Assembly (NCBI GenBank): GCA_014529385.2
Contig: CM043949.1
Coordinates: forward strand, 112,592,477-112,656,476
Length of the DNA: 64,000 bases
Origin: Adiantum capillus-veneris
Taxonomy: Eukaryota > Streptophyta > Polypodiopsida > Polypodiales > Pteridaceae
Direction of reading: 5' to 3'
The notes beneath the pieces were generated by a model. It ran no database searches. It worked only from the letters and a program-made list of their open reading frames with translations, and was not told the origin of the DNA. The translations under genes and the position numbers were made by a program. Positions 1-10,767 of this stretch are shown here, one piece after another (positions within the stretch are counted from its first letter, which is position 1; each line of letters begins with the position of its first letter).

Positions 1-149
1 GTAGGAATTAGTTAGGAGTCGGTCGAGTGTAGGTTGACACCCTATGCTTGCTTCCACGCGCCTGCGGGTCGAGCTTTGTCCTTAGCTGACAAATCTTGTT
101 AGGTGAGTTCTCGCTGTGCTGACGTCCGTCGCGGCGTATCCGTCCAACA
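1..149 (+). repeat. Element A 5' LTR, 3' end only
   Basis: These bases match 18737-18885, the end of the 3' LTR, with scattered substitutions, and finish in CAACA. The rest of this LTR lies left of the window. The 169-bp internal duplication of the 3' LTR cannot be checked here because the window starts too late. Confidence 0.9.
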
Positions 150-150
150 T

Positions 151-168
151 TGGCGTCGCTGCCGGGGA
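151..168 (+). other. Element A primer binding site (tRNA-Asp type)
   Basis: TGGCGTCGCTGCCGGGGA follows the LTR end after one base. It resembles the TGGCGCC-G-TGCCGGGGA site known from Athila-type elements, which is complementary to the 3' end of tRNA-Asp. Elements B, D and E carry the same type of site. Confidence 0.8.
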
Positions 169-1836
169 TGAAAACCTTAGGTAGGTGACTGAGACTAGTC
201 CTTGAGGATAGGGATTCTTTGGCTTGCCAAGAGTCTCGTTTTATATTTAGATAGGATCAGAGGGTGGAGGACTCTCTAGGTCTTAGAGGGAGTCTAGGGA
301 GCGTGTGTTTGGCCTAGATCCTTCGACTTAGGTAGATTTAGGTAGACTGAGATAGTTTTAGGTATTAGAAGAGTAGGAGATGGAGTGGTAGAAGTGGTGA
401 GAGGAGAGCTTGAGAGTCCGGAGAGGCCAGAAAGCTACCAAAGCACCATTATCACCATTTCACATGATGAGTAGGATTAGAGTAAGTAGGACATCATGAT
501 TCAGGATCTAGAGCTCTTCATGCATGTATACTTGCTTGTTGGATTCATCACAAGGTTGTAAAAGATGCAAAAGTGTGTTTGAAAGCTGAAGTGAAGTCTA
601 AAAGTTACTATGAGTGTTTCTGATAGAGCTGTAGAGCATCATGAGCATTTCTGTCAGAATTTTTTTTTAATTTTAAGCCAGGAGACATCCTACGCGTAGG
701 ATGTCTACAGGCTAATCTGGTGGGAATTTTGGAATTTTGAGTTGACCAGTGTGTTCAGAAGGTAGGTTTTACCCTATTTTCACCTGGAAAGTGGAAATTT
801 GACTATATCTTGACAGGATAAGGCCAAAGAGACTGAAATTGCCAGACATCCTACCCAAATTGTGCCAAGGCATTATTTTAAGACCAAAACCATAGGATGA
901 CTGCATGAGCATGATCTGCATGATATATTGAGTGACTGAGAGAGGTTTCATCTCATTTGGGTGAGAAAATTGGGTTCTAAGCAGACTTTAGCACTTTTGA
1001 CTGAAAAAGGCTAGAACAGCTAAAATTGGGGACTTTTGAAATCCAAACCAAAATCTAAGCATACCACTGGGATGCTGACATCAAGGGGAGACTATTCTTT
1101 GCATTTGAAGCCATTCAGAGCAAAAAGACATCCTACGTGTAGGATGTCTAAAGCAAGAAATTGAAGCTAGATACTGACTGTAGGTATAGCAAGGTGTTGT
1201 ATAGCCTGAGGCAAGCCTCCTAGTCAATTTTGGTTCAAATTGGAGTTGATTAGACTGATCAAGATCAACAGCAGGCTGTCGGAACAGATTTCTGATCCAT
1301 TGAACAACTTATAGGTGTCCAAATCAAAAAGCAAAAACAGCTGTGGACTCAACACATCAAGGGGAATCCACAGTGCAAGAATCCAGGCAAAACAGAGCAA
1401 GAGACATCCTACGCGTAGGATGTCTATTGGGGCTTAGTGAAGAGAAAAGTTGACTGAGCTTAAACAGTGAGATTCCATTTGGCTTAAGGGTTCCAGAACT
1501 TCTTTCAGAAGTGAATTTGGACCTTGTTTGACCATTTGACGGAGCAAAGAATGAATTAAGACTTTTTCACGTAAATTGACCAACATCCGAGGGAAGTACA
1601 ATTCTAGATTAACAGACCTAATCCAGAACATCAGCAGTGTATAAAAAAAATAGTAGTGGTTGAGGTTAACTCTCCAGTTATACCAATCATTACTAAAATC
1701 ACCTCTAGCAGTTATATGCTTTGATTCGATTGTCGAAATTAAACGCTTGTGTACAGGTATATTCAACAGCAAAGCAAGAAGTTGTGTGGAGACTGATCCT
1801 TTGCCAGGTGAGTGGTTGGATTTGTAATAAGTTGCA
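169..1836 (+). other. Element A untranslated leader
   Basis: No supportable gene lies between the primer site and the first gag-side frame. The leader holds three full palindromic motifs and one half motif (listed separately). Its length of about 1.7 kb is typical of large Athila/Tat elements. Short open frames here show no recognisable domain and I treat them as chance. Confidence 0.6.
683..1425 (+). repeat. Leader palindromes of element A
   Basis: A 24-bp inverted repeat, half-site AGACATCCTACG followed directly by its reverse complement, lies at 683-706 (perfect), 1126-1149 (one centre change) and 1402-1425 (perfect). A half-site lies at 844-855. Spacings 844 to 1126 (282) and 1126 to 1402 (276) are close to the 285-bp period seen in the spacer at 13266-14144. 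Confidence 0.9.
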
Positions 1837-2984
1837 TTGATAAGTTTGATGAATTTAAGATCAGGAAGATACATTTTTAGAGACCAAAAGGTGGCAGGTG
1901 ACCAAGGTAGCTTAGTGTCCACCGAGGAGAGTGTAACTCAGGCAAGGCTAGATCCACTAGCACCGATTATTGAGGAGGGTAGTGATACTGACACTTCATC
2001 AGACAAATCCTTCTCCATGATGGGTAGTCAACAGCCACCAAGAGGTTTCACCTATGACGGACCCATGCCAGGAGGAAGCACCTCCCTAAATCCTTTGAAT
2101 GATTCCAAGTTCACTGTGATCTTCTTAGAAGGAACAAACTCAAGGGGAGCCCTATTTTATTCTGATTATCTAGGACGCAAGTGTATTTGTATTGAAGAAA
2201 GACCGGCTCAAAGACTGGAGATAATTCGAGTCTATGATGATGGAGATAGATTCCAAGACGAAAAGGGGAACCACTATCTGATAGTTAGTAACCCTGAAGA
2301 TTACAATAGATATGGAGATAACGTGGCGAAGGAAAATGGTTTCAAAAACTCAAGAACCGCCTCCAAACATTGATGGACCTGGAGCAATTTTTATGTATGA
2401 TAAGAAAACAACCAGGGTTTCAACTTATAATGAGAATGTGAGAATCTACAAGCATGAGAGTGAGGGAATAGTCTCTTACTTTTGCTGCAAAGAACCATAC
2501 CCAAACGAGTTAAGCAAAGATAAGGTTCTTTACTTATTCTCTTATGAAACTGCTATGGGGAAGGATATAGTTTTTGTTGATAGGTACGGGCGAGAATACC
2601 AACGTATTCTCCCAGAGGAGGTAGAAAAGGCAACATGTCCAGGAGAATCAACATATGCCCCTGATGAAGTGCCAAGAGCCACCTACACCCCTAGCAAGTC
2701 AACAAACCCCTTCTCAGAGGAGTATGATGCGACCTCACATTCCACCTGACCATAGACATTCAACAACCAAAACCAACCAGCAAATCAGCCATCATTGCAG
2801 GCATGGCTTCAACAGAGTGCAACACTGGAGCAAGACCGAAACCGAAGACCGAAACCGAGAGGGATATCAAGCCACACGAGGGCTAAGAGATTTACAAGAA
2901 CCACCACTCTACTCAAGGTATCAAGGAGAGATTAAGCCAAAGACTCAAGGGTCAACAGAGCCTGAAAGACCACCCATAGAATGA
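1837..2984 (+). pseudogene. Element A pre-gag / gag N-terminal region, frames broken
   Basis: Three overlapping open stretches in different frames (1837-2373, 2312-2749, 2655-2984) read continuously towards gag. This fits one ancestral N-terminal region with frameshifts. It is rich in acidic and serine residues near its start (an EEGSDTDTSSDKS stretch) and then has mixed beta-like sequence with no family I recognise. Element B has a similar acidic opening (ILEEVSDTFSDSTSE) and a similar region at 48254-49155, so it is part of the family and not random. The third piece shares its frame with the main gag ORF that starts at 3045. Function is unknown; it may be part of the capsid polyprotein or a separate leader protein. 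Confidence 0.6.
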
Positions 2985-3044
2985 GTTCGAAGAGATGAAC
3001 CATCTCTTGCAAGAACTATTAGTTATTATGGCTTAGGAGCACCA

Positions 3045-5102
3045 TTGGGAGAGGAACCAACCTACTATAGAAGACCAGAAGAGATATATCGATTAGGATG
3101 TGGATATCCAATGATGAGGTTTGTAGACCATCAAAGAATTAGACCTTCTCAAGTGCAAAAATGGGTAAACAAGAAATACACAGGAAACAGAGATCCAAGA
3201 GATCATGTAGAAGCCTTTGTGCGTGTAATTAGAGCGGAAGAGGTGTTAGACTTCCCTACCCAATTTGCAGGGTTTGGACTAACCCTAGAGGATGACGCTG
3301 CTACTTGGTTTGACTCTGTGGAGCGTAGAGACTTTGAGTCTATGGAGGAGGTGTTTGACGAGTTTATCGAGGCATTCTCACAAAGGGGAATAGCTCATAA
3401 TACGGTCTCACAAATCCATAAATTCAAACAGAAAGACAGAGAATCTATGCGAAAGGTAGCCCTAGGACTAAAGAGACATGTTAAGTTCTGCCCTGTGGAA
3501 GAATTGCCAACTCAGTCCAAACTTATGCTTATATTTATCCAAGGATTAAGGAATGCAGATCTCCAGAAGGACTTACATATGAAGAGGAGAACGACGTTGA
3601 ATGAGCTAACTAAGGAGGCTCTTTACCTTGTGGACAATTGTGCGGTCTACAAAGAGGGTGAGTTCAAGGATATTGACAACAATTCATCCTCACAACAAAG
3701 CGAAAGCAAGTCTTCTAAGACATCACCGAAAGGAGAAGTAGCTGTAAACCAAGAGCAGCTTGTAGAGGAAGTGCTAAAAAAGATTAACTTGTACGCAAAA
3801 CCCCAAGCTAAACAGCCCAAGTGGTATGCTATTGAACAAAAATGGTCAAACCATGGGACGGAGGAATGTTATTATAACAAGGGATATGTGAGAGAGAGAC
3901 CTTATGCTCCCCAAGCTCAGGTAGCATCTCCTCAAGTTCCATCGATGCCTAGGTATCAAGCAAGCAACCTACCAGGACCTGTAGGTGTAGAAAGACCACA
4001 ACTAGTGTTGTGGCAACAACCACCCCTACCAGGATTACGGCCAGTCGGCATAAGATACACACCCACCGTAACCGAATCAGAAGAGAAGGCTTTGGTACCT
4101 ATGCATGCATATTATGAAGATCCCAATGGATATGCGGCAAATCCTATCTATTATCCACCGGACGAACCCTCAACACCAGAGCCATGGAGCATGATGGGCG
4201 GTGCAGGACCACTTACAGCTGCACAGGCAGCAGGAGAAGGAAGATATAGATTAGATGAACGAACATTGTTGTTCATAGCCAACGGAGGTATGGGCAGACA
4301 GAGACATGCATACCAACAAAGAGGAGCCCAAGGAGCACCTCAACAGCCTAAAGGACCCTGCTACAAGTGTGGTGGAGACCATTGGCTAAGAGATTGTCCT
4401 CATGATGAAATCACTAGAGTCAACGCATATTGCACCGAGTGTGGAGTTACTCATTTGATTCCTGATTGCCCTAAGAACCCTAGCAAAGGAGCAAAAACTA
4501 CCTTGAACATGCTAGAAGCAGTGCCTTCCAGTGGAGGGTCAGAAAATAAAACAATCATACCTATTCAGACAGTGACACGAGCCCAAGCTCAAAGAATGAC
4601 GAATGGACCCATAATTGAAGAGTCAAAAACCGATGCCCCAAGTTCAGAAACGAAAAATCAGAGAAGCACTTGGAAAGCTAGAAAGGCGTGTATGAAAGCC
4701 AGGAAAGAACGAGAGAAAACGGCTCTATCCGAGGATTTAAAACACACAAAGGATAGATTAGAGCGGTTAGAGGATCTAGCTAGCCTAAGCTCACACACTG
4801 CGGCAACCATAGCACCCAAGGAAATAGCAGAACCCAAAAGTGCAGGATCAGGAGGATCAGTATTGGCAGACAAGGTAAATGAGCAGTTGGATACTCTTCT
4901 AAAAGCTTACGAAGCCAGACTCAAAAAGAACCAAACCCAAGAGCAAAGATGGATGACTTATCCGTATGTTGAAATAGAAAAATGGAGGTTGGAAATGTAT
5001 AGAGAGATGATTGAAATAGCTCAATCTTTGATGGAAAACTTGCAAATTAGCATGAAGTACCAGCTCCAACCCCTATCCAACCAGCCTCAAAGGAACAAGT
5101 AG
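3045..5102 (+). CDS. gag: Element A Gag polyprotein (capsid + two zinc knuckles)
   Basis: This 685-residue frame has a retrotransposon gag (capsid) domain at about residues 45-205, with the DHVEAFVRVIRAEEVLDF and LTLEDDAATWFDSV stretches. A proline/glutamine-rich linker follows, then two zinc knuckles near residues 442-480 (CYKCGGDHWLRDCP and CTECGVTHLIPDCP). The C-terminal part is charged and probably coiled coil. Gag forms the virus-like particle and binds RNA through the knuckles. The frame is intact. The true start may be further upstream, because the preceding open stretch 2655-2984 is in the same frame and ends in a stop at 2982. The next ORF begins three bases after this one ends. Confidence 0.85.
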   Translation: MGEEPTYYRRPEEIYRLGCGYPMMRFVDHQRIRPSQVQKWVNKKYTGNRDPRDHVEAFVRVIRAEEVLDFPTQFAGFGLTLEDDAATWFDSVERRDFESMEEVFDEFIEAFSQRGIAHNTVSQIHKFKQKDRESMRKVALGLKRHVKFCPVEELPTQSKLMLIFIQGLRNADLQKDLHMKRRTTLNELTKEALYLVDNCAVYKEGEFKDIDNNSSSQQSESKSSKTSPKGEVAVNQEQLVEEVLKKINLYAKPQAKQPKWYAIEQKWSNHGTEECYYNKGYVRERPYAPQAQVASPQVPSMPRYQASNLPGPVGVERPQLVLWQQPPLPGLRPVGIRYTPTVTESEEKALVPMHAYYEDPNGYAANPIYYPPDEPSTPEPWSMMGGAGPLTAAQAAGEGRYRLDERTLLFIANGGMGRQRHAYQQRGAQGAPQQPKGPCYKCGGDHWLRDCPHDEITRVNAYCTECGVTHLIPDCPKNPSKGAKTTLNMLEAVPSSGGSENKTIIPIQTVTRAQAQRMTNGPIIEESKTDAPSSETKNQRSTWKARKACMKARKEREKTALSEDLKHTKDRLERLEDLASLSSHTAATIAPKEIAEPKSAGSGGSVLADKVNEQLDTLLKAYEARLKKNQTQEQRWMTYPYVEIEKWRLEMYREMIEIAQSLMENLQISMKYQLQPLSNQPQRNK

Positions 5103-5104
5103 AA

Positions 5105-6736
5105 ATGAAGGAAAGACTCACGAATGCCTATGAGTCTAGGGGAGAACCTATCATAGTGCCAAATACAACAGATGAGGCAAGTGATGGGTTCCAGCCTAAA
5201 ACATTGGCAGAAATGGGTAAGGACTGTGACGGTCTAGATGATCTGTGGAAGCAAATCCGTGAGGCCAACAAAGCTAACAGGGCAAGTTCCCACATGAACA
5301 CGAGAAAAGAGAAGAATGAGATCTTACCTCCTATTGAAGAATTTGAGGCAAGATCACAAGTGAATTTTGATATACAATCACAAGGAGGAGACCAAGGTTC
5401 AATTAGTTCGGGGCACAGCCAACCAGACTCGCTGAAAACTCTACTCTCTTACCTAGGAGAGTATGAAGCCAAGTCTGAAGTCAGAGAAATCCCATCTCAA
5501 AGGCTTTCTTCTAACAAAGTGATGGATTCACAAGGGTTGATTGAGTTGTTGTCCACCCCGGTGGCATGCACAATCACATTGGCCGAACTCCTTAGGTTAC
5601 GACCAAAGATGTGGACCATAATAGGCAAATGCCTAGAAAAATTTGGAGTAAAAGACCCAACCTCGAAGCTTCACGAAGGGATCAGAGAATTGGACAGGCC
5701 TCAACTAAACACTAGGCCAGTACCTTTAAACAAGGTTGGAGAGTATTGCGAGGGAGAAGATGGAAACACCACGCTACCAGTAGAATTCCAAGGAGTAGTT
5801 TCCAAAGCTATTCTTGACAGTGGAGCGGGAGTTGCTATAGCCACCAAGGAAATCTGGAAAAAATGGGGAAAACCAGCTTTGAGAGCTACCAGAATGAAAT
5901 TGCAATTGGCAGATGGGCTCATGGAAAAGCCTCTAGGGCTCTTAAAAAAAGTGATTGTCACTTCATGCGGAATCGAGTATGAGCATACATTTGCAATAGT
6001 CGATTTCGACAAAAATAACAATTACGAGATCATTTTGGGAAGACCATTCATGAAACAATTGAAGATGGTCCAGGATTGGGGTTACGACCACATATACCTC
6101 AGACATGGAGAGACAACAACCAAAATACACCTAAAAGACCATAGTCACAAGTATGTGAACCAGACACCAGTGGAAGAGTTTGATTCAGCTACAGTCGCAG
6201 GCTCGGAACTCCCAGCATGGTTAGGGAAACAAAAAGAGCTATGGATGTGTGGAGCTTCACATTGTGGGAGCTTAAAAAGAGAGGAATGCGTCTTGGAAAG
6301 AACGATTGAGGACAAGGAGTATATTCCGGAACCTTTTCCTGTAGATGCCTTAGAACCTCTGGAATGGGAACACATACTACCAACATTGGATATCTGTACC
6401 ATTACAGATAGTCCAACAACAAAATTTTGCGATAAGGATGGCTATGATGTGCTACCCTATTACATGGTAAGCATTATACCGGGAGGAGATGAGATGGTAG
6501 AACCACCAGAACAAGAAGAGTTTTATATCTCCTCTGAGCATCTGGAGGTCAATAACGATGCAGATAATGAGTGTTCAGACAGCTCAAGTGAGCGTGGGGA
6601 AAAAACAGAGAATATAAAGTTTTATGATTTTGCTAATCAACACCCTAGATGCCAAGAACGCTATAGGAGAAAACGAGCAGGAAACAAAGCGAGAGAGAAC
6701 CTGATGCCCAAGATAAAGGTAAAACTCACTATCTGA
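5105..6736 (+). CDS. pro: Element A protease-containing ORF
   Basis: The 543-residue frame contains a retropepsin-type aspartic protease at about residues 200-345. The catalytic D-S-G is encoded at 5816-5824 (ILDSGAGVAIATKE) and the second family motif reads YEIILGRPFM. The protease would process the Gag and Pol polyproteins in the particle. The N-terminal 200 residues have no domain I recognise; the C-terminal 200 residues are acidic. The ORF is in a different frame from gag and starts right after the gag stop. Its TGA stop overlaps the ATG of the pol frame (TGATG at 6734-6738), which suggests coupled reinitiation or a frameshift instead of a simple gag-pro-pol fusion. Confidence 0.85.
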   Translation: MKERLTNAYESRGEPIIVPNTTDEASDGFQPKTLAEMGKDCDGLDDLWKQIREANKANRASSHMNTRKEKNEILPPIEEFEARSQVNFDIQSQGGDQGSISSGHSQPDSLKTLLSYLGEYEAKSEVREIPSQRLSSNKVMDSQGLIELLSTPVACTITLAELLRLRPKMWTIIGKCLEKFGVKDPTSKLHEGIRELDRPQLNTRPVPLNKVGEYCEGEDGNTTLPVEFQGVVSKAILDSGAGVAIATKEIWKKWGKPALRATRMKLQLADGLMEKPLGLLKKVIVTSCGIEYEHTFAIVDFDKNNNYEIILGRPFMKQLKMVQDWGYDHIYLRHGETTTKIHLKDHSHKYVNQTPVEEFDSATVAGSELPAWLGKQKELWMCGASHCGSLKREECVLERTIEDKEYIPEPFPVDALEPLEWEHILPTLDICTITDSPTTKFCDKDGYDVLPYYMVSIIPGGDEMVEPPEQEEFYISSEHLEVNNDADNECSDSSSERGEKTENIKFYDFANQHPRCQERYRRKRAGNKARENLMPKIKVKLTI

Positions 6737-7199
6737 TGCTTGTAAAAGCAGGGGATTGTGCAAAAGATCAAATATCAGAAATATTCTCAAAAGTTCGAGG
6801 GGAAGGAACGCGAGAGGAAATAATACAAGTACGGAAAGCTAAAACAAAAACAAAATCACAAAAATCTCAAAAATCAAATAAAGAAACAACGAAAGACCAA
6901 GAGTGGACCAAACTAGATCGTAAACAGAAATACCAAGAACTGAAATGGTCTTTACGAGAGGAATGGACTACTGAGGGAGATAGTGATGGTAAAGGGGAGT
7001 CAAAAAAAGGAAACATGAATGTACCATCACACTATCGGAAATTCACCATCCAGGACAGAAAAATCATAATGACACCACCAGTCAGGGAAAGAACAAACCA
7101 AGAATCTTACAATGAGCCGGAAAATGCAAAACGGATAGACCTTGTGAGACCAGGTGAGAAGCCTCAGCTAGTCTATATAGCAACCGATTTAGAGCCTGA

Positions 7200-8150
7200 A
7201 GAAGAAGAACGGTTAACACAACTTCTCAAGAAGTATAAAGATGTGTTTGCATGGTCCTACAAAGACCTCAAAGGAGTTGATCCATCGATATGTCAACATA
7301 CAATTCTTTTGAAATCAGATGCAAAACCTAGCTAACAGCGTCCTTATACATATAATGTGACATTTGCTAAATGAATAAAAGAGGAGATTGACAAGCTGAG
7401 GGATGCTGAATTCATCTATGAAATCGAACATACAAATTGGGTGTCACCCATTGTGGTAGTCCCCAAAAAGAACGGAAAACTACGAGTGTGTATAAACCTC
7501 AAAAAGGTAAATGCAACCACCATAAGGGATAATTATCCCTTGCCAATCACAGAACATGTACTTGAGAGGGTGGCTGGGAAACGGGCTTATTCCTTTCTAA
7601 ATGGGTTTTCAGGATACAACCAATTGGCAATTGCAATAGAGGATCAACACAAAACAATGTTTGCCACAGAATGGGGAATTTATGCGTATCGAGTTATGCC
7701 TTTTGGCTTAAATAATGCCCCAGATGCCTTTCAAAGGTTAATGACACACGCGTTCAAAGAATACGTGAGAATATTCTTAGAAACATACATGGATGATCTT
7801 TGTGTACACTCTCTTCTACGAGAGGAACATATTGATCATTTGCAAAAGGTATTTGAAAAATGCAGAACATATCGAATCTGTCTTAACCCGAAAAAGTGCA
7901 TTTTTATGGTTAGGCAAGGCCGCATCTTAGGCCATATTGTCTCAAGAAATGGCATAACCACAAACCTAGACAAAGTCAAAGTCATAGTAGACTTGCCCAG
8001 GCCTACTAATGTGAAACAAGTGTAATTCTTCATGGGACACTGCGGGTATTATCGAAGATTCATATATATGTATGCAGTCATCGCACAACCTCTGTATCGT
8101 TTGTTAGTCAATTTTGACTGGACTGAGGAGTGTGAAACTTCATTTCAAAA
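7200..8150 (+). other. Element A reverse transcriptase domain
   Basis: Motifs include VSPIVVVPKKNGKLRVCINL, YNQLAI, VMPFGLNNAPDAFQRLM, the catalytic YMDD (7786-7797), CIFMVRQGRILGHIVS and GHCGYYRRF. They run in the expected order for a Ty3/gypsy RT. Stops at 7333, 7372 and 8023 interrupt it. YMDD, instead of the F/Y-V-D-D common in gypsy elements, is shared with element B. Confidence 0.92.
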
Positions 8151-8779
8151 GCTGAAGGAAAACCTTGTATCAGCACCTGTACTTAAAGCACCGGATTGGA
8201 AAAAGATATTCCATGTTCACATTGATGCTTTTGCATATGCAATCGGGAGTATTCTGGCCCAACCTGGAGACGGAACAATGGATTTTCCAGTTTGTTATTC
8301 CAACCGACAGTTAAATAGTGCGGAAAAGAACTACACAAACACCGAAAGAGAGGGGTTAGGAATGATTTATGCTGTAAAGAATTTTTGGCATAATTTGCTC
8401 GCAAACAAATTTGTGTTCTTCACAGATCATCAAGCTCTTTTGTATCTGGTCAATAAACCATGCAATACAGGGAGGATTGTACGCTGGTTTATTATATTGC
8501 TAGAGTTTGATTTCACAGTGGTGGTAAAAAAGGGTAAAACTCATCTACGGGCGGATCATCTTTCAAGGCTACACAACGGGAAAGCTCCTGAAGGAGTAGA
8601 TGATGACATACCAGATGCTTATCTTTTTAATATTAAAATGATACCCAAATGGTCTCAGGAAATTGTTAGCATTCTTTCCTTTGGAGAAAGGTTTGATAAC
8701 ACGGAAGACAGATCCAAACAACAAACAATTCGACAAACAAAAAACTTCCATTTGATTGCAGGACGGCTGTATCATCTAG

Positions 8780-9350
8780 GATCGGACCAAATTCTACGAC
8801 TATGTATAAATCCGGAGGAATTCGAGTGTTACCTAGAAGAAGCGCATGTCCAGGATTGTGCATTTCATTGCTCAACAGTGAAAACACACCAGAGACTGAG
8901 ACAGTTAGGGGTTTATTGGCCAACTATGTATGCCGATACACATCCTTATGTTACCAATTGTACTATATGTAGTGCCAAACGACCAGTGGATCACGCGACA
9001 TTGTTTCAGGTAAACATTGCACCTACATGGAGTCAATATATAATTGATTTCTTAACCACAAGGACGTTTCCTGAAAACATAACAAGAGCACGGAAAAGGG
9101 CTATAGAGATGGAGGCTTGTGACTTTCAGTTAATTGGGAACCAACTCTATAAGTGAGGAAAGGACAATCAACTTAGAATCTGTGCAAGTGAAAATGAATA
9201 CCTACTGATTCTAGAACATGCACATAGCGGAATACGTGGAGGCCATTTTTCAGGCGATAAAACGGAAAAAATTGTCTTAACCGTAAGAATATGGTGGCCT
9301 ACATTACATATGGATGCTAAAGAGTTTGTAAAGCATTGTGACGCATGTCA
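8780..9350 (+). other. Element A duplicated integrase zinc-binding (H2C2) modules
   Basis: Two HHCC modules lie in tandem. Module 1 has His at 8845 and 8866 and Cys at 8959 and 8968. Module 2 has His at 9223 and 9244 and Cys at 9337 and 9346. The spacing H-x6-H-x30-C-x2-C is identical in both, offset by exactly 126 codons. Each is preceded by a similar lead-in (LIAGRLYHLGSDQILRLC and LIGNQLYK, stop, GKDNQLRICA). Integrases normally have one such module. Confidence 0.85.
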
Positions 9351-9359
9351 GCGCACCAA

Positions 9360-10300
9360 GGTGCTGATAAAGAGATATGAGATGCCACTACGGCCAATGA
9401 TGGGAGCAAGGGAATTTGCAAAATGGGGCATTGATTTTGTGGGACCTATTTCACCCCCTGCATATCGCACCCATACCCAATATATCATTGTGGCTACGGA
9501 CTATCTCACTAAATGGGCGAAAGCCAAGGCAACACAAAAAGCAGATGCACGAACCATTGCACAATTTTTGTATGAGAATGTTTTTGTAAGATACGGTTGA
9601 CCAATAGAAATTGTCAGTGATCGTGGAACACATTTTCTTAATGAAGTCATTGAATATTTGGTAGAGGAATTCATGGTCATACATAGGAAATCTACTCCAT
9701 ACCATCCACAGGCAAATGGACAAGCTGAGGCCACAAATAAAACACTATGCACGGTTCTCACTAAAATTGTATCAAAGACAAGAAAAAATTGGGATCAACA
9801 GCTACACTCAACACTCTGGGCATACATGGTAGCTTACAAAACATCGATAGGAATGACACCGTACAACATGGTGTTTGGCCTAAATGCTATATTACCCATA
9901 GAGTTTTTAATTCCAACTCTATGAGTAGCGAAAAGCTTAGAATGGACACGGCATGAGCTCTCTTCAAGAATAGATGACCTTGAAAAGCTAGATGAACTTC
10001 GCTTGAGAGCTGTAGCTTCGATCTATGCTAAAAAGAGAAGGCAAAAGGAGTTTTTTGACAAGCATGTGCGCACGAAAGAGTTCAAAACAGGTGATTATGT
10101 ACTTGTTTAAACCTTGAAGCAACATGGCAAGAAACTTAAAAAGCGAGGGATGGGACCCTTTGTGATTAGTGATCTATCACAAAGCGGAGTTGTCAAGCTT
10201 GCTACATTAGCAGGTGAAGAAATTCCAAATTGGATTAGTGGGTGTCGATTGAAGAAATATCATTTACCACTAACACAGGATATGCTTCAACAACTCCATC
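9360..10300 (+). other. Element A integrase core and C-terminal region
   Basis: The catalytic D, D, E residues are encoded at 9433 (WGIDFVGPI), 9619 (VSDRGTHF) and 9727 (HPQANGQAEATNK). The third follows the second by 35 intervening residues, as in retroviral-type integrases. Downstream lies the usual GPFVISDLS-type C-terminal fold (about 10150-10260). No chromodomain is visible after it. Stops at 9598, 9922 and 10108 break the frame. Confidence 0.9.
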
Positions 10301-10434
10301 AAGGAAAACAACGAATGAAGGAGAAACAGAGGGTACGAGAAGAAGCTCAAGCAGAAGCAAAAGAACGCATTGCAAAAAGAAGGCTTCTGCGAAAACAACA
10401 ACAATGTGGAGCACCATTGCAAATCAATGCCATT

Positions 10435-10755
10435 CGACTAACGAATTTTGATGAAGACACAGTGGAGCCGATAATTGCAGTCAAAGTGGGTAGCAATCAA
10501 GTTGAATCGATGGCATTGCTTGATTCTGGAGCTCAAGAAAATTTGATCTTTTACGGATTATACAAACAGTTCAAGCCCACAGGTCAACTTCATCCTACTC
10601 CACAAGTGCTGAAAAGTAGTACATCACATTCACTGAAAACATTGGGCTGGACAATATTGCATGTACAAGTACATCAATATATTTACCCACACAAATTCTA
10701 TGTGATCAAGGATGAAAGCACACAACACCCCATGTTGTTGGGATAACCTTGGCAA
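10435..10755 (+). other. Second retropepsin-like domain after integrase (element A)
   Basis: About 105 residues downstream of integrase read as a second aspartic-protease fold. The start is IIAVKVGSNQVESMALL, then D-S-G at 10522-10530 (LLDSGAQENLIF), and a terminal hydrophobic-Gly motif HPMLLG followed by a stop and PW. These are the two hallmarks of the retropepsin half-fold. Element B keeps an equivalent at about 23060-23280 with D-T-G-A. It may be a protease paralogue or a protease-derived structural domain. Confidence 0.7.
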
Positions 10756-10767
10756 AAAGAGTACAAT

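Noticed and set aside
683-1425. Palindromes as a CRISPR array or transcription terminators
   Set aside because: Spacing is about 285 bp, the intervening units are diverged repeats and no cas genes exist. The host is a plant. There is no loop or U-tract typical of a terminator.
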